Shown here: piece after piece, positions 1 through 11,510 of the stretch | How positions within the stretch are numbered: the stretch's first letter is position 1 | How the letters are laid out: each line of letters opens with the position of its first letter | Assembly (NCBI GenBank): GCA_020205615.1 | Contig: CM035164.1 | Location: 126,335,537-126,399,536, forward strand | Reading direction: 5' to 3' | Origin: Panax quinquefolius | Lineage: Eukaryota > Streptophyta > Magnoliopsida > Apiales > Araliaceae | Length of the DNA stretch: 64,000 nucleotides | Program-made: the position numbers and the translations under genes | Notes under the pieces: model-generated | What the model was told of the DNA's origin: nothing | Seen by the model: the letters and a program-made list of their open reading frames with translations, nothing else | Databases searched by the model: none

Positions 1-783
1 AAAAAGTTTATCCCGGAAAATTTTGTTTTTATAGACTATTTTTACTAATTTCATCGCTCCGGACTCAAATATCACATCCGCATCTCCAAATTCAACTCCG
101 AACACAACTTCAATTTTAATAACATTAATATTATAACTCACAATATTTATCAACCAGGTCGTTCCCAGGAAAGAGGGGGCTTTCCAATAAGGATTTCTCC
201 CTATTGGCGCGCAATTAGGTGATCAAACCTCTCATTGACATAACTTCTAGACATTATAAATATTACAATTTAATAATATGAATAACTTTGTCGTCTCAAT
301 TATTGAATTAATAAAATAACATATTATGCACGGATGATCTTTGTGACAATAATCGAATCAATAATACGAGAGATATGATGCAACAATTATCAGAAGAATA
401 ATTGAGTATAAGCTGAGTGACTTCTCACGTAAGCATTAATAATCAATACTGGTGTGTTACTTTACGCAACCACGCCAGACATCGTACTTTTACTACTAGG
501 GTAGTTCAGCAAAGATAATAACAGTAAAACCTCGTAGTTATTTTCATAAAATATTTTGTCATTTTCTAACTACGATAATACTTCCGTTGTGGGGTCCACC
601 AATGATTATGCCGTCGTACGAATATTCCCCGATAAAAAGAATATTATATAACAACTTGCGTACTTTGCAAAATTTATAAATACTACCCACAACTATAATA
701 TTATATCAAATCCACACCATAATATTCAAAAACAATTATTTCGAGAAAATTAAATATTTATTCATAAAATCCGGGGTCTCACA
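1..783 (-). mobile_element. LTR retrotransposon, LTR start portion (minus strand)
   Basis: Read on the minus strand this begins at 783 with TGTGAGACCCC, the same head (TGTAAGACCCC) as the LTRs at 36373, 43519 and 54272, and continues with the same AT-rich body. The stretch around 160-230 matches, in reverse, the block at 2185-2255 and its counterparts at 35450-35520 and 46220-46310. The LTR runs off the left edge of the window. Because an LTR head lies at 783, the element it belongs to should extend leftward. No coding sequence is present. Confidence 0.75.
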
Positions 784-1575
784 CTTAATATTTGTCCTTA
801 CATCTCCTTTGGATTCGTTTTCTTTAAAATATTTTTCATCATCCTCGGTCCTAAATGATGATATTCTTGAATATCTTTGGCGCTGTAGTGCTGTAAAGAT
901 GAATGATTACTAATGAATATCTTTTGGCCAGTAGGTGCAAAGATGAGCAGTGTTGAGATGAACATGACCAATTGGTGATACAAATGAATATCTTTTGATG
1001 CAGGTGCAAAGATGAATATTTGATTTAAGATGTATATTGATTGATATTCTACAGAGGATAAAATATTGATGATGGACTTTTAAATCTTAGAAGATAGTAG
1101 AATTCTTTCTACTTGACTCTTTTAATGGATTGTTGTTAGAATGCGATTGTTGATCTAAAACTTGTTATCTATTATATTTTATCGATTTTCCCCTATTGAA
1201 GACTAACGATAATTTGTTGTATATTATCTTAGTCATAATATTCATTATTGCTTTTCCTTTTTGTTCCATTTTTCTCAGAGAGGTGAGAAACATGCGAGAA
1301 CTAGTGAGGGTAATGGAGTGATGGTTACAGAAAGATGTTTTAGCAGATCCTCACTATTTACGTAAAATAGTGTTTGAATAATTGTAATGAGGACTCCTTT
1401 TGAGTTTTTTATACTCTTTAGTATACAATATTTGTATTCAAACTTACAAGATAAGCGCCATTTATTCTCGCATTACACGACAATTATATTACTGAAGTTG
1501 TATTTGTTTTTGTACCATGTATTTGGCGACTCAGAATGGGTGATGTATACCTATTTTGGGGGCGTCACACCAACT
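784..1575 (+). mobile_element. LTR retrotransposon, LTR end portion
   Basis: Plus-strand copy of the distal LTR segment also found at 50240-51082 and 48600-49675, and in reverse at 33475-34270. It holds three copies of the GAATATCTTTGGC hairpin unit (868-1020). It ends in the conserved LTR tail, with GGCGACTCAGAATGGGTGA followed by GGGGGCGTCACA. It abuts the minus-strand LTR head at 783, which suggests that element inserted into this LTR. The 66-residue open frame at 1387-1587 lies wholly within LTR sequence and is not a gene. Confidence 0.75.
868..1020 (+). repeat. LTR minisatellite of hairpin units (3 copies)
   Basis: Three tandem units of the form GAATATCTTT...GTAG(T/G)GC...AAAGATGA, about 45-60 bp apart. 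Each can fold with arm ATCTTT against AAAGAT around a GTAGTG-like loop. It is the same array type as 34040-34225, 48340-48610 and 50315-50520. Confidence 0.7.
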
Positions 1576-2390
1576 TTTTATAAATAAAATCGAATTTTCT
1601 CTAATTATTATTGTGAATAATAAGGTGTTAATTTGATATAATGCTTTGGTTATGGGTGAAATGTGCAAATTTTGCAAAATAAACAAGTGGTTATAAAATA
1701 TTCATTGTTGTCGGAGAATATTCGTTTGGTCGTGGAATATTCTTACTGTTGGGAAATATTCGTACGATGGCACAACCATTTGTGGGCCCTATAACGGAAA
1801 ATGGTCGGATTAAGAAAACGACAAGTTGAGTTTTTATAAATAACGACGTAATGGTTACCGTTAACACTGTTAAAATACCCCGTGGTTAAAATACGTGATG
1901 TCTGGCATTGGTTGTACAAGAAGACACTAGACGGTATTACAAGATTTTTGAATTATTGATTCTTACGTAAGAATGCACCACTCAATAATTATTAGTAATT
2001 ACTGTTTAATATATTAATTTATTGATTCAATAATTGTTGCGTTGATATTTTATATTATTGTTGTTTCAATAATTGTCACTGCACAATATTTCCCATTATC
2101 AGATCAATAATTCATATTATTTAAATAATATTATTAGATAGCATTATTGGTATTGTCTAAGAAAATTCTGTCTATAAAATGGGTGGTCACCTAATTGCGC
2201 GCCAATAAGGAGAATTCCTTATCGGAAAGCCCCCTTCTTTCTTGGGAACGACCTGGTTGTCATAATTGTGATTCTGTAGTATTATTTGTGAATAATTAAT
2301 TATTAATTTATATGATAAGGAAATATTTATTTTATGTGGATATAAATAAATGATATATTTATTTTATGTGGATATAAATGAATGGTTCAC
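1576..2390 (+). mobile_element. LTR retrotransposon, LTR start portion
   Basis: Matches the first ~800 bp of the plus-strand LTRs at 34840 and 54272: the ATAAATAAA head, the paired AATATTCGTTTGGTCGTGGAATATT blocks near 1720, the cytosine-run block near 2220 and the TTTATGTGGATATA block near 2330. The TGTAAGAC head is missing, so the sequence passes from an LTR tail (GTCACA) straight into an LTR body. The right edge is approximate. Nothing recognisable lies between here and the MITE at 2702. Confidence 0.7.
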
Positions 2391-2704
2391 AATGAGCAAA
2401 ATTGAACTCCCACATTTGACATTGTTGTGCTAGATTAGTATTAATGTCGGGCATATCTCTTGAAGGACTTAAAAAAAAATGCTCAATTGAAACTACTCTC
2501 ATGTAATACTTATGATGTGATATATATTCAAGTAAAATATTGAGATTATTAGAATATTTCACATTAATCCCATATTGAAAATATTAAACTTTTATGTAAT
2601 GAGTGATTCAATATACTTATTAACTTATTAGATTAGTCTACACAGTTATGTTACATTTGTGATAAATTGATGTTATACAAATTGTTGAATTCCACTACAA
2701 CTTA

Positions 2705-3091
2705 GGGGGTGTTTGATAAAAACTGAATAAATTTGAATCTGGATGAGTTGAATTTGAATCTGAATGAAAAAAGTTGTTTGATAATTGACATGTCCAACTG
2801 AATGACAAAATTTTATTATTTTACCCCCTCTAAAAAATTCAAAAGTATTAAAAATTTATTTAATATTACTTAATATAATAGTTAATATTTTTTTTAACTT
2901 TTTAATTTTTTAATTTTTTAATTTTTTTTTACTCCATTCAGCTGCTCATTCAGCATTCAGTTCAAAAAATTTGACTTAGTCATTTAACTCGTCTATCTTA
3001 CCGATTCATCAATTCAGACCAAAATAAACGATATTTGTGGATTCATTTATTCATTGATTTCGTATTCAGTTGATTCTCAAACAAACACCCC
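2705..3091. mobile_element. Harbinger/Tourist-like MITE, copy 1
   Basis: Begins GGGGGTGTTTGATAAAAACT and ends in AAACAAACACCCC, imperfect terminal inverted repeats typical of PIF/Harbinger MITEs. It is flanked on both sides by the 3-bp duplication TTA (2702-2704 and 3092-3094). It has no coding capacity. It is followed directly by an inverted relative. Confidence 0.7.
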
Positions 3092-3094
3092 TTA

Positions 3095-3473
3095 GTTTAG
3101 AAATTTGAATGAAGTTCGAATCTGAATGACCGAATCGATCAAATGCGTTTATTTTGGTCCGAATGATCGAATCCAGAAGATAGACGAAATTTGAATTGGC
3201 CATGGTAAGTCGATTTTTGAATTGAATGATTGAATGAGGTAAAAAAATAAAAAATTAAAATTATTTTAAAAAATATTAACTATTATATTAAGTAATATTA
3301 AATAAATTTACAATAATTTTGAATTTTTTAGAGGAGGTAAAATAATAAAATTTTATCATTCAGATGTTTCAGACATGTCAATTATCAAACAACTTTTTTC
3401 ATTCAGATTCAGATTCAGATTCAGCTCATTCAGATTCAAATTCAAATTTATTCAGTTTTTATCAAACACTCCC
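3095..3473. mobile_element. Harbinger/Tourist-like MITE, inverted copy 2
   Basis: Approximate reverse complement of the element at 2705-3091, seen in shared blocks such as ATTATCAAACAACTTTTTTC and the AGGAGGTAAAATAATAAAAT stretch. It ends ATCAAACACTCCC followed by TTA (3474-3476). Its left end has lost the GGGTGTTTG terminus. Together the two copies form a ~770 bp imperfect palindrome about 0.5 kb upstream of the FLX-like transcription unit. Confidence 0.65.
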
Positions 3474-3476
3474 TTA

Positions 3477-3900
3477 GTGTGATTCAAATTTTCAATAGTT
3501 TTTTAGACATAAATTATTACCTAAAATTATACGGTGAATTTTTTTAACATGAAAAAGAGAATATTACTTTTATTTGAATATTGAGATTTAAACAATAAAT
3601 ATTTTAAATTTTATGTATAAATTTATAAATACTACTCTTTCACATAAAGAGTTTAATTTATAAATATATTTATTTCACAAAGATAGTATTTTATTTATTG
3701 ATAATGATATAAAATGATACATTTATTATAATTTTATTATCATATCATTATTATTTAATTAACAGCTCATTATCCTAGATATAAATGTAAAAATGCATCT
3801 TTAATATTTATAATGATAAAATTTGCAGAAGTGATGGGGATCCTAATTTACAAATAAATTATATTATTAAATCAATTAGTTTGTTAAAGTCTATACCGTG
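3477..3900. other. AT-rich intergenic / putative promoter of FLX-like gene
   Basis: Low-complexity AT-rich DNA without an ORF or a repeat I recognise. By position it should hold the promoter of the downstream plus-strand gene. No specific element can be assigned. Confidence 0.4.
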
Positions 3901-3979
3901 TCCGTCACAATGTTCCAAGGAGTAGAAATATTTGCAATAACACAAGCCAACCGGCAGTATTACGCCGCGAACGATTATT

Positions 3980-4057
3980 GAAGGACAGTTTCTCTTTCCT
4001 TTTCCGAGTCCTTCGAAATTTGCCTCCTCCAATTTCAGGATCAATTTTTCACTAAAG
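3980..4057 (+). other. Putative 5' UTR exon of FLX-like gene
   Basis: Pyrimidine-rich leader (TTTCTCTTTCCTTTTCC) ending ACTAAAG followed by GTCAGT, a possible donor. The matching acceptor TTTATTTTCAG ends at 4493, which would give a 435-bp leader intron before the coding exon. Inferred from splice-site appearance only; the 5' end is unknown. Confidence 0.4.
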
Positions 4058-4551
4058 GTCAGTAATCCGATTGACTTGAAATTATTTTCTAGGGCTTCTC
4101 TTCATCTCTTGTTTGGGGATTTATTTATCTGTCTAATGTGGATTGGACAATCTTGTATATCTACTTACTAGTACTCACTATGAATTATTTATCTTGAGAA
4201 TTATGTTACGGGTCTTATTTTCATATCAAAATTTTTTAATTTGATATTCTAGATTATTTGATTAGATTATTATTACTATTACATGTTGGTTGTTCATGAT
4301 GATTGATTGGGCAGGTTTTTATTATGTAATATCCAGCGATTTTAATGTTTCTATGAATAACATTATGAATTATATGATAATATCGAGTTGTTGTTACAAA
4401 GATTATTTAAAAAAAAAAAACAAATGGTGCCTTCTGAATTTAAGGAGAGGTTACTGTTGCTCTCTTCACTTTTTGATTTTGATTTATTTTCAGGTTCATT
4501 GATCAAGTTAGGCTTGGTTTGCCACTGCCAATAGTGCTTTGTAATCACATA

Positions 4552-7327
4552 ATGGCTGGAAGAAATCGTGGACCTCCTTTTGCAATGAAAGATGTCCCCC
4601 ATGCTGGATTGCCTTCTGGTCATGAACCTCCTCCATTTGGCAGAAACCTTGGGCCAATGCCACATCCTGCATTGCTTGAAGAAATGAGAGACTCCCAGTT
4701 TGGAATGGGTCCTAGGCAACTACCTCCTCACCCTGCTATCATTGAGGAGCGTCTTGCGGCTCAGCATCAGGATATTCAAGGGCTTTTGATTGATAATCAG
4801 AGGTTGGCTGCTACCCATGTAGCACTTAAGCAGGAATTAGAAGCTACACAACATGAACTTCAACGAGCGGACCATTTTGCTCGTTCAATGCACACAGAGA
4901 AGGATATGCAGATGAGGGAGTTGTATGAGAAGTCTGTTAAAATGGAAGCAGATTTGCGTGGGGCGGAGGCCATGGGGACCGAGCTTATGCGGTTACATGC
5001 TGATATCAAGGACTTAACTGCTGGGAGGCAAAAGCTTACGGCTCAGGTCCAAGCAATTACTCAAGATTTGGGCAGAGCTACTGCAGAGTTGCAGCAGATT
5101 CCTGCTGTGAAAGCAGAGATTGAAGGTCTGAAGCAAGATTTACAGAGAGCGAGGTAATAGTTTACACACATTCATTACTTACTAGTGTTTTTGGATTATA
5201 AAGTTCCTGCAATTTCTGAAATGAATGTTTTAAACATTTAAGGATTGATGTTGTATTGGAAATTCAAAAGAATGATTCAAACTCTTTTCATGCTTAACCT
5301 AACTAAACCTATTGATATAGAACTTATTTTCCTATTGCTCATCAAATAACACTGAACATGTTTAACGTAAAGGGTTCTAGGTTCCGTGAAATTTTCAATT
5401 AATATTGTAATGATTTTTCTCCTTTTTCCAATGGAAAGGTGGTAGAACTTTTGATCACTTAAGCATCAATAGAGCACAATAGGCACAAGCTCTATAACGT
5501 ATATAGAAATCTAAGATGGCTTCTTTTTGGAAATATCCCTACATTTTTTTCGGGTCCTTTCAGTTCCCCCCCCCCCCCCCCTTCCTTTTTCTTTTAAAAA
5601 AACAAAAAAACTACACCTCTTTGCACTTAACCAAAGAGCTTTAATCTGAATATATTATAATTATCAAATCCCTCTCCAATTTCCTCAATTAAACACAATC
5701 TAATTACAGCCTTATGGATGAATTGTGATTATATAAATTCTCTTTCTATTTGCTTATAGGGCTGCGATTGAGTATGAGAAGAAGGGGTATGCAGAAAATT
5801 ATGAGCATGGCCAGATGATGGAGAAGAAGCTAGTCTTGATGGCTCGAGAATTGGAAAAACTTCGTGCCGAGATGGCTAATGCAGAAAAAAGGGCTCGTGC
5901 TGCAGCAGCGGTTGGGAATCCAGGTATGATTTTCTTTCAAGGCTTGATGATATGCTAATAATTTGTCTGAATTCAAATGCTTGTTCATGTTTGTCTGGTG
6001 GCCCTTTTTTCAATTTTCGGTTAAAGGATTGTAGTTTTGGACATTTGGGTCTATTTGGATCATTTGATGGGCTATGATTGAATGATTAGGAGGAATTCAT
6101 GAGATTCGCTTAAAAAGATTTGAGGTTAGTCAATACAATTGTAAGAAGAAGAGAATGATCTTAAGGCTTCATGTGCAGATTTCCATTAAAATCTCATTTT
6201 GTGTTCCGCGTAAGATTCTTGAAAAGCTCTTAAAGTTTCCTAATTTAAATTGTGAAGTACACCTAATGCTAAGTGAATTTATACTATTGTTCTAGAACCT
6301 AGATGAAGTTGCGAGCCATTTATAATTAGATTCAAGTCAGTGATCCATCTACTGCTATAATCACAAGCATGTGACACTATTCAACCCTGTTGTGATTGTT
6401 ATCGATACAAGACAGTGTCAAATAAAGCTTTGATTGGTACCAGACCAAGGATGAATTTGGTAAACTAGAAAGTTCCCATGTTCTATGCACATATACAACA
6501 TCACCAGTCTTTAGGATTTAACGAATTTCAAATATGAAAGTCATAAGCCGACTCATAGCAATTATTCGTTTTTTTAAAACTTACGATTTTTTAGGAGAAA
6601 ACAATATTCTTCCAAATTATTTGATGCAAAATTCAGAAAAAACATGAAACTTGTGAGAATGTTCAAGTAATTATTTCTTATATTATGTTTTTTAAGCCGT
6701 ATTGCTTCAACTGATCATTGTAATTGCAGAAATGTTTTTTTTCCCAATCAAATTTAGTAGTGATGGTGTTGTAGTGATACCTCCAGTCACAAAAACATTT
6801 GGCAGAACTGGATGCTGAAAAATGAAAATTGTCTGCCTAATGTTTCAGACTTCTACCTGTTACCACTTCTGGTTGATCTGATGTCCGACTTCATTTGAGA
6901 TGCTAATTATTTTTTGTTGAGAACTTCTCTCAGATGGGTTGAACACGTGGCCTTTTGGTTTTCCTCATTGAGTGTCGCAATGCTCTGTATTCTTGAGTTG
7001 ATTTATGTGCATGCAGGTGCAGGGTATAATGGAAGTTATGTAAATCCTGAAGCTGGATATGCAGGAAATCCTTATCCTACTTCTTATGGCACGAATCCCA
7101 TGAATCCTGTAAGTTGATTGTGTTTTCAGTATATGCACTAATGTGTTATATGGCCATCTGTTTTTCATCTAGTTCTATGTGCGAGAATCCATATTTCAAA
7201 TACGATTTGGATATTTTATTCTTTCTCATATCAGGTGCAGGCTAGTGGAGAAGGTTATCCTCAATATGGGGCTGGACCTGGTTCTTGGGGTGCTTATGAT
7301 GTGCAACGAGGTCAAGGGCACAGATAG
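4552..7327 (+). CDS. FLXL1: FLX-like protein 1 (coiled-coil, FLOWERING LOCUS C EXPRESSOR family)
   Basis: Exons 4552-5153, 5760-5923, 7017-7108 and 7235-7327 join in frame through GT-AG junctions to 316 aa. The start MAGRNRGPP was chosen because FLX-like proteins start M(S/A)GRNRGPP; an in-frame ATG at 4519 would add 11 residues and looks less likely. The order is a Pro/Gly-rich N-terminus (1-65), a long coiled coil (about 70-245) containing DNQRLAATHVALKQELEATQ and KGYAENYEHGQMMEKKL, then a Gly/Tyr/Asn-rich tail ending GAYDVQRGQGHR. Arabidopsis FLX acts with FRIGIDA to promote FLC transcription; FLX-like paralogues are less well characterised, so a nuclear scaffold role is by family. No lesion was seen. 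Intron 1 has a run of 16 C at 5566-5581. Confidence 0.92.
5566..5581. repeat. Poly-C tract in FLX-like intron 1
   Basis: Uninterrupted run of 16 cytosines inside the first coding intron, in otherwise AT-rich DNA. Homopolymer length is often unreliable in assemblies. Confidence 0.8.
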
Positions 7328-8259
7328 ACTAGTTCATGCTAGGCTTATCTCTTAATTTACTCGCTGCGCACACTGGTATTCAAATTGATACTCAGATTTG
7401 GGTTTGAAATGTTATCTCGTAAAAAAGACATTTAGACTTGTATGCTCATATGTGTTGGAGAGTTTAATCCATGGAGCAAATATTGACAATTCATATTAGC
7501 TCATTGCTGGCATATGTTAATGTTTTTTTAATCTTATCTGCAAACTTTAAACCTGTATCGCGTTTGTTTTTATTTGAATGTGTGATCAAATTTTGTTTGT
7601 TCCAATTCCATCACATTGGAAAGTGTAGCAGATTCAAAAGTTTGCATTGTGAATTCAGTTATTCTTTTTCTTTTCCTGTCTTGATTATTATTCTCCTGTG
7701 AGATTGAAATTCTACCTGCTCTCTTCTGTTAACAAATTTCTAGTCTCTAGGGGTTCCAACAAACTTTGTTGGTACTTGTCGTGTAACTCTTGTCTTTTGA
7801 TTTACATGGTTGAGGTCCTCTCTATTTCACTTTGCTAATCTTGTCTTTAGGTCTTTGTTAACCTACTCTCCAGTTTCTAAATTTTAAGAGTACTTGTGAC
7901 AGCAGCCAGAGGCTGTATTTTCTACTCCTTACAGTAAAACTAAGATATATATGGTTTTAACTTTTACATTCTTAATATGCAATTTAGATGAAATTATGAT
8001 GACACCTTAAAAGTGGAGCCATCTCTGTGCTGGCTTCTCAGCAGATTATTCTAAATGTTGAGTTGGTTTGTTATATGGATGCTACAGGGAAGGACATTTG
8101 CCAACGAATGTATTTATACCTAATGTAGGTTTGGCTGATACAGAATCTTATGAGTACTGTCTATTAACTCTTACAGTGAAGATTTTATGTATAATGGTTA
8201 AGATTGATTGGATTTTGAGGCAGGGTTTTGGGAATAGAGAAAATTAAATTTATGGCTTT
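7328..8259 (+). other. 3' UTR and intergenic DNA after FLX-like gene
   Basis: T-rich sequence after the stop codon. The first 350-400 bp probably contain the 3' UTR and polyadenylation region. The rest shows no coding signal or repeat that I recognise. Confidence 0.4.
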
Positions 8260-9470
8260 TCATGTGCAAGGCCATGGGCCATTTTAATAGTTAATGGTAG
8301 TTAGAGATTTGTTAGCTAATAGGATATTCTAGAAATAGAAGTACACTGGTAGTTTTCTAAATGATGGTTCATTTTAGCAATAGGAGTGTACGATAAAAAC
8401 TCTTTATAAGAGAAGGCATGTATTATGTATTATGAGAAAGTTATGGAATGAACATATGAGTTAGAGTGACTTAGTCCATCTGTATCTTGATCTCTAACTC
8501 TCTTTCTTTTTTCAAGTTTCTATATCTTCTATAATCTATTTCTATCTTCTTCCCTAAACTCTACTGAATCCTCTTTATTTCACCAAAATCCTACTCCATT
8601 GTTACGTTGGCTAAGCTCAAATAGGATTCAGCAACAATCCGTGTCAGAGCAGTTCCAATCCAAGGAAGATTAGTAACTGTTCTTCTCTCTGCTTCTTTCG
8701 ATCTCTTTTTCTGCAACTTCTCCAACCTCAAATTCTACTAAGATCATTCTCTTTTACCTCTCACATCCCTTTTAGTCTCATTCTTACCATTCTTCTTTTC
8801 TTTAATCTTAGATTCTTCTCTAAATCTCTAATTGTTATTTTCTACTTTTCTATATTGTTATTTGAGGTGCACACCAAGTGCTTGGTGTAATGTCTGAGTG
8901 AAAATTTCAATTTTCTTCTTCTTCTACAATTTTCTGCTAATCTCTTCTACTTCAAAATTATTCTACAACCAACTCAGAGAAAACCAAAATAGTATTTGAA
9001 TGGCCTTTAAAACGTCTTCTTCTCCAAAATTTGTTGTGGATTGGTCATGTAGTCCAATATTGGGTGAAGATCCAAGTGAAATTGTTCACTCCAAGCATTT
9101 GCATGAGTATGTTTTACCAGAAAGTTTTCAAAAATGCTTGTGAAATTGCGAAATTTGTGAGTTACAATCTTATTTCAATTGACATTGGTTTGGTGCATGC
9201 TACAACTGTGGACAACTTTTCAACTCTACAAAAGGTACAAATCATGTCTGTAGGAAGGGTTAACGTAAATCATCATTTTAAAGATCCATTTGAGGACGCT
9301 AGTTATTTCAATACGTCGTGGTGTTTTATTGAGAAATTAATATATACCATTTTATTGCAATTCGATGGACTAATTGGATGGATATTATTACACAAGTTGG
9401 AAAGCTGAAATGTAAGGCCATGGGAAATTTTAATAAATAAATGGTAGTTAGAGACTTTTAGCTTAGTTTG
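8260..9470 (+). mobile_element. Possible decayed LTR-element remnant
   Basis: About 60 bp at 8262 (GCAAGGCCATGGGCCATTTT, then AATGGTAGTTAGAGA) recurs at 9412 (TGTAAGGCCATGGGAAATTT, then AATGGTAGTTAGAGA), as expected of two LTR starts about 1.15 kb apart. After the first copy comes a TCAGAGCAGTTCC stretch near 8644 and then a gag-like fragment at 9000. Similarity between the two flanks fades after the first 60 bp, so LTR lengths cannot be set. It could be a small non-autonomous element or a coincidence of repeats. Confidence 0.35.
9000..9268 (+). pseudogene. gag-like fragment with degenerate zinc knuckle
   Basis: From the ATG at 9000 one frame reads MAFKTSSSPKFVVDW for about 47 codons, then stops. 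After two stops the same frame resumes with CYNCGQLF followed by NHVCRKG. That pattern (C-x2-C ... H-x-C) resembles, imperfectly, the retroelement gag knuckle of the CFNCGEKF-x-HxC type. The position between two LTR-like copies fits a gag remnant. A longer open frame on another phase (9031-9408) shows no recognisable family and is probably chance. Confidence 0.35.
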
Positions 9471-11486
9471 ATATCTATAAATATAACTATAAGGCCAGTC
9501 CATCAGGATACAGTTAGAACTGGCAGCTGACCTTTTCTAATAAAATATATGAGAGCATCCAAAGATGCGACCCTTAGTACACTTGCGAATTTTGGATGTG
9601 CAATGCCAGTTTGACAAGACTTCATGAAACTTCTGGGAGTACAGGAGAGGAGAAACAAAATAAACTCAACCTGAATACGCATGAGAATTATGAATACTGT
9701 TACTAGTTTAACAGTCTTTTAAGGTTTTTAGGGATAGGTTTGTCTGCTGGTTATCAACAGAACAAAAGACTCAATAAATCTTGCTTTAGCTAAGAGTCGA
9801 CCTTCTCACGAGAGAAAGTTAATCTCTTTCAGCATTTTTTTGAATCTGGTTTTGGTGGTGGTTATGGTTCTCTTCTCTCTCTCACTGTCACTCCTCATCA
9901 CTAGTCTCTGTGTCTTGGGTTTTGTATTGAACTATGTAATTTCAGTCAATAAAGCCTCGTAGAGCTAGAGCCTAGCTATGAGTTACATTTTTTTATTTTT
10001 TATTTTTCTTTGAGGTAGTATGGCCATTTGCCAGCCAAAATTTTTGGCATTGAGCAATCAGGAAGAGTGACTAGTTGATGCAGGCGATCAGTTTGTGTGG
10101 GATGCAAGTGTCGTGTCCTTTTTCCTTGTTTAGAGTAGTGGGGTGAGGTTTCATGGGAAATAAGCTTATTTTACGAAAGGAGTGCAATCATAGTCTCAGT
10201 TTATCTAGATATACAGCGGCCAACTATCAAGTTTCGAGGGGATCTTATTTATTGCATGATGTGTTGGGGAGTCTTGTTCGACAGTGGAGCCGCACAATTA
10301 CTCAATCAAGTAAGTAACATAACTTTCTTTGAACATAACACGCTGATTTATTGTTTCCTCTGATGGTTGTTCCTATAGATGACTTCAGCTTGGATTCTTT
10401 GTGCACTTAATCTGGTAGCCTAGATCTGATTTTGACAAGGTTGCATCCCTTGCACTTTTAATTGATGTTCCAAAATGAGTAAAGTTTTCCCTCGTTTTGT
10501 AAGCTTTTCACTACTTAATGCTAGGTTATAGGGTGACAAATCTGAGTCGATGCCTTTTAACCATAGGTCCATAGCTACCAAAATTCAGTTCCTCAGCTCA
10601 AAAAATGGTAGGAATTTCTGCAGTTTATTAGCTTAACTAAATATTATGCACATCCCATGCTGGCAGCACTCCAAGTCGTAAGCTTTTAATGTGATGTATG
10701 TGAACATAATTAGCCAACTCTCGTTTTCATTGTGTGTAAACTTTTCCGTCTTTGGGAGGATCCTAGGGGTAATTTCTGTTTTGTTGTTATGATGTTTGTG
10801 GAAATGTTGATAACTAATAAAATGGGAAAAGAAAAAATAATTATCAAGTTGTTGTTGGCTAATAACAGCCTATGGTAGTGTGCTTAGTGACCATCATGAG
10901 AATTAACTTATGAGGACTATCAATGAACATATCTTCACTCTCTTGGATTGGATCTCCGTATTACTACATTTTGTTAGGGCCCTCTTTGTACGTATCCATA
11001 TGAATTTAAAAGGAGAAGCCTATTTAGGGGCTTGTCTACCAGGGGAACCTCTAACTAATCAGATCAGCGGTCACCTTGACCGCTTTTGTCATGAAATTTG
11101 TCAATTGTCCGAGGACCAAACAAAAATGTCAGTATGTATGTACATTATGCTACTCAATATAAATTTTATTACTATATAACTATGGGATTTCGTTTATGAT
11201 ACATTGTCTTTAACCACTATTATTTCACATGTTTTTAAAAAAAATTTAAATTGTCTAGCTTTGTCCATTGACTGGATGTGCTTACTACAGCATCTTTTTA
11301 GAGTTCACATATCCAAATTAATTTAGAAGGCTTCATCCTGCCTATTAGGTAGTGTGGTCCCGTTGACATATGTTGCCCCACTTTCCTGAGGGTGTGACAT
11401 ATTTCAGTCTCCACGCAATTGCTCACAGATCCATCCAACTCAAAGGAACTAGGTCTATTACGTGGTTATCTGGATCATATGCTCAG

Positions 11487-11510
11487 CGACACCGACACCG
11501 ACACCGACAC
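11487..11510. repeat. (CGACAC)4 microsatellite
   Basis: Four perfect hexamer copies, GC-rich compared with the surroundings. The open frames crossing it show no other support. Confidence 0.85.

Noticed and set aside
1387..1587. Open frame of 66 codons, with a near copy at 33433-33663 on the minus strand
   Set aside because: Both are the conserved LTR tail read through; the shared peptide reflects repeat identity, not a gene.
4363..4719. 118-codon minus-strand open frame
   Set aside because: Antisense of the FLX-like first coding exon and its upstream intron.
9031..9408. 125-codon plus-strand open frame
   Set aside because: No recognisable domain, and the alternative phase has better retroelement resemblance; treated as chance.
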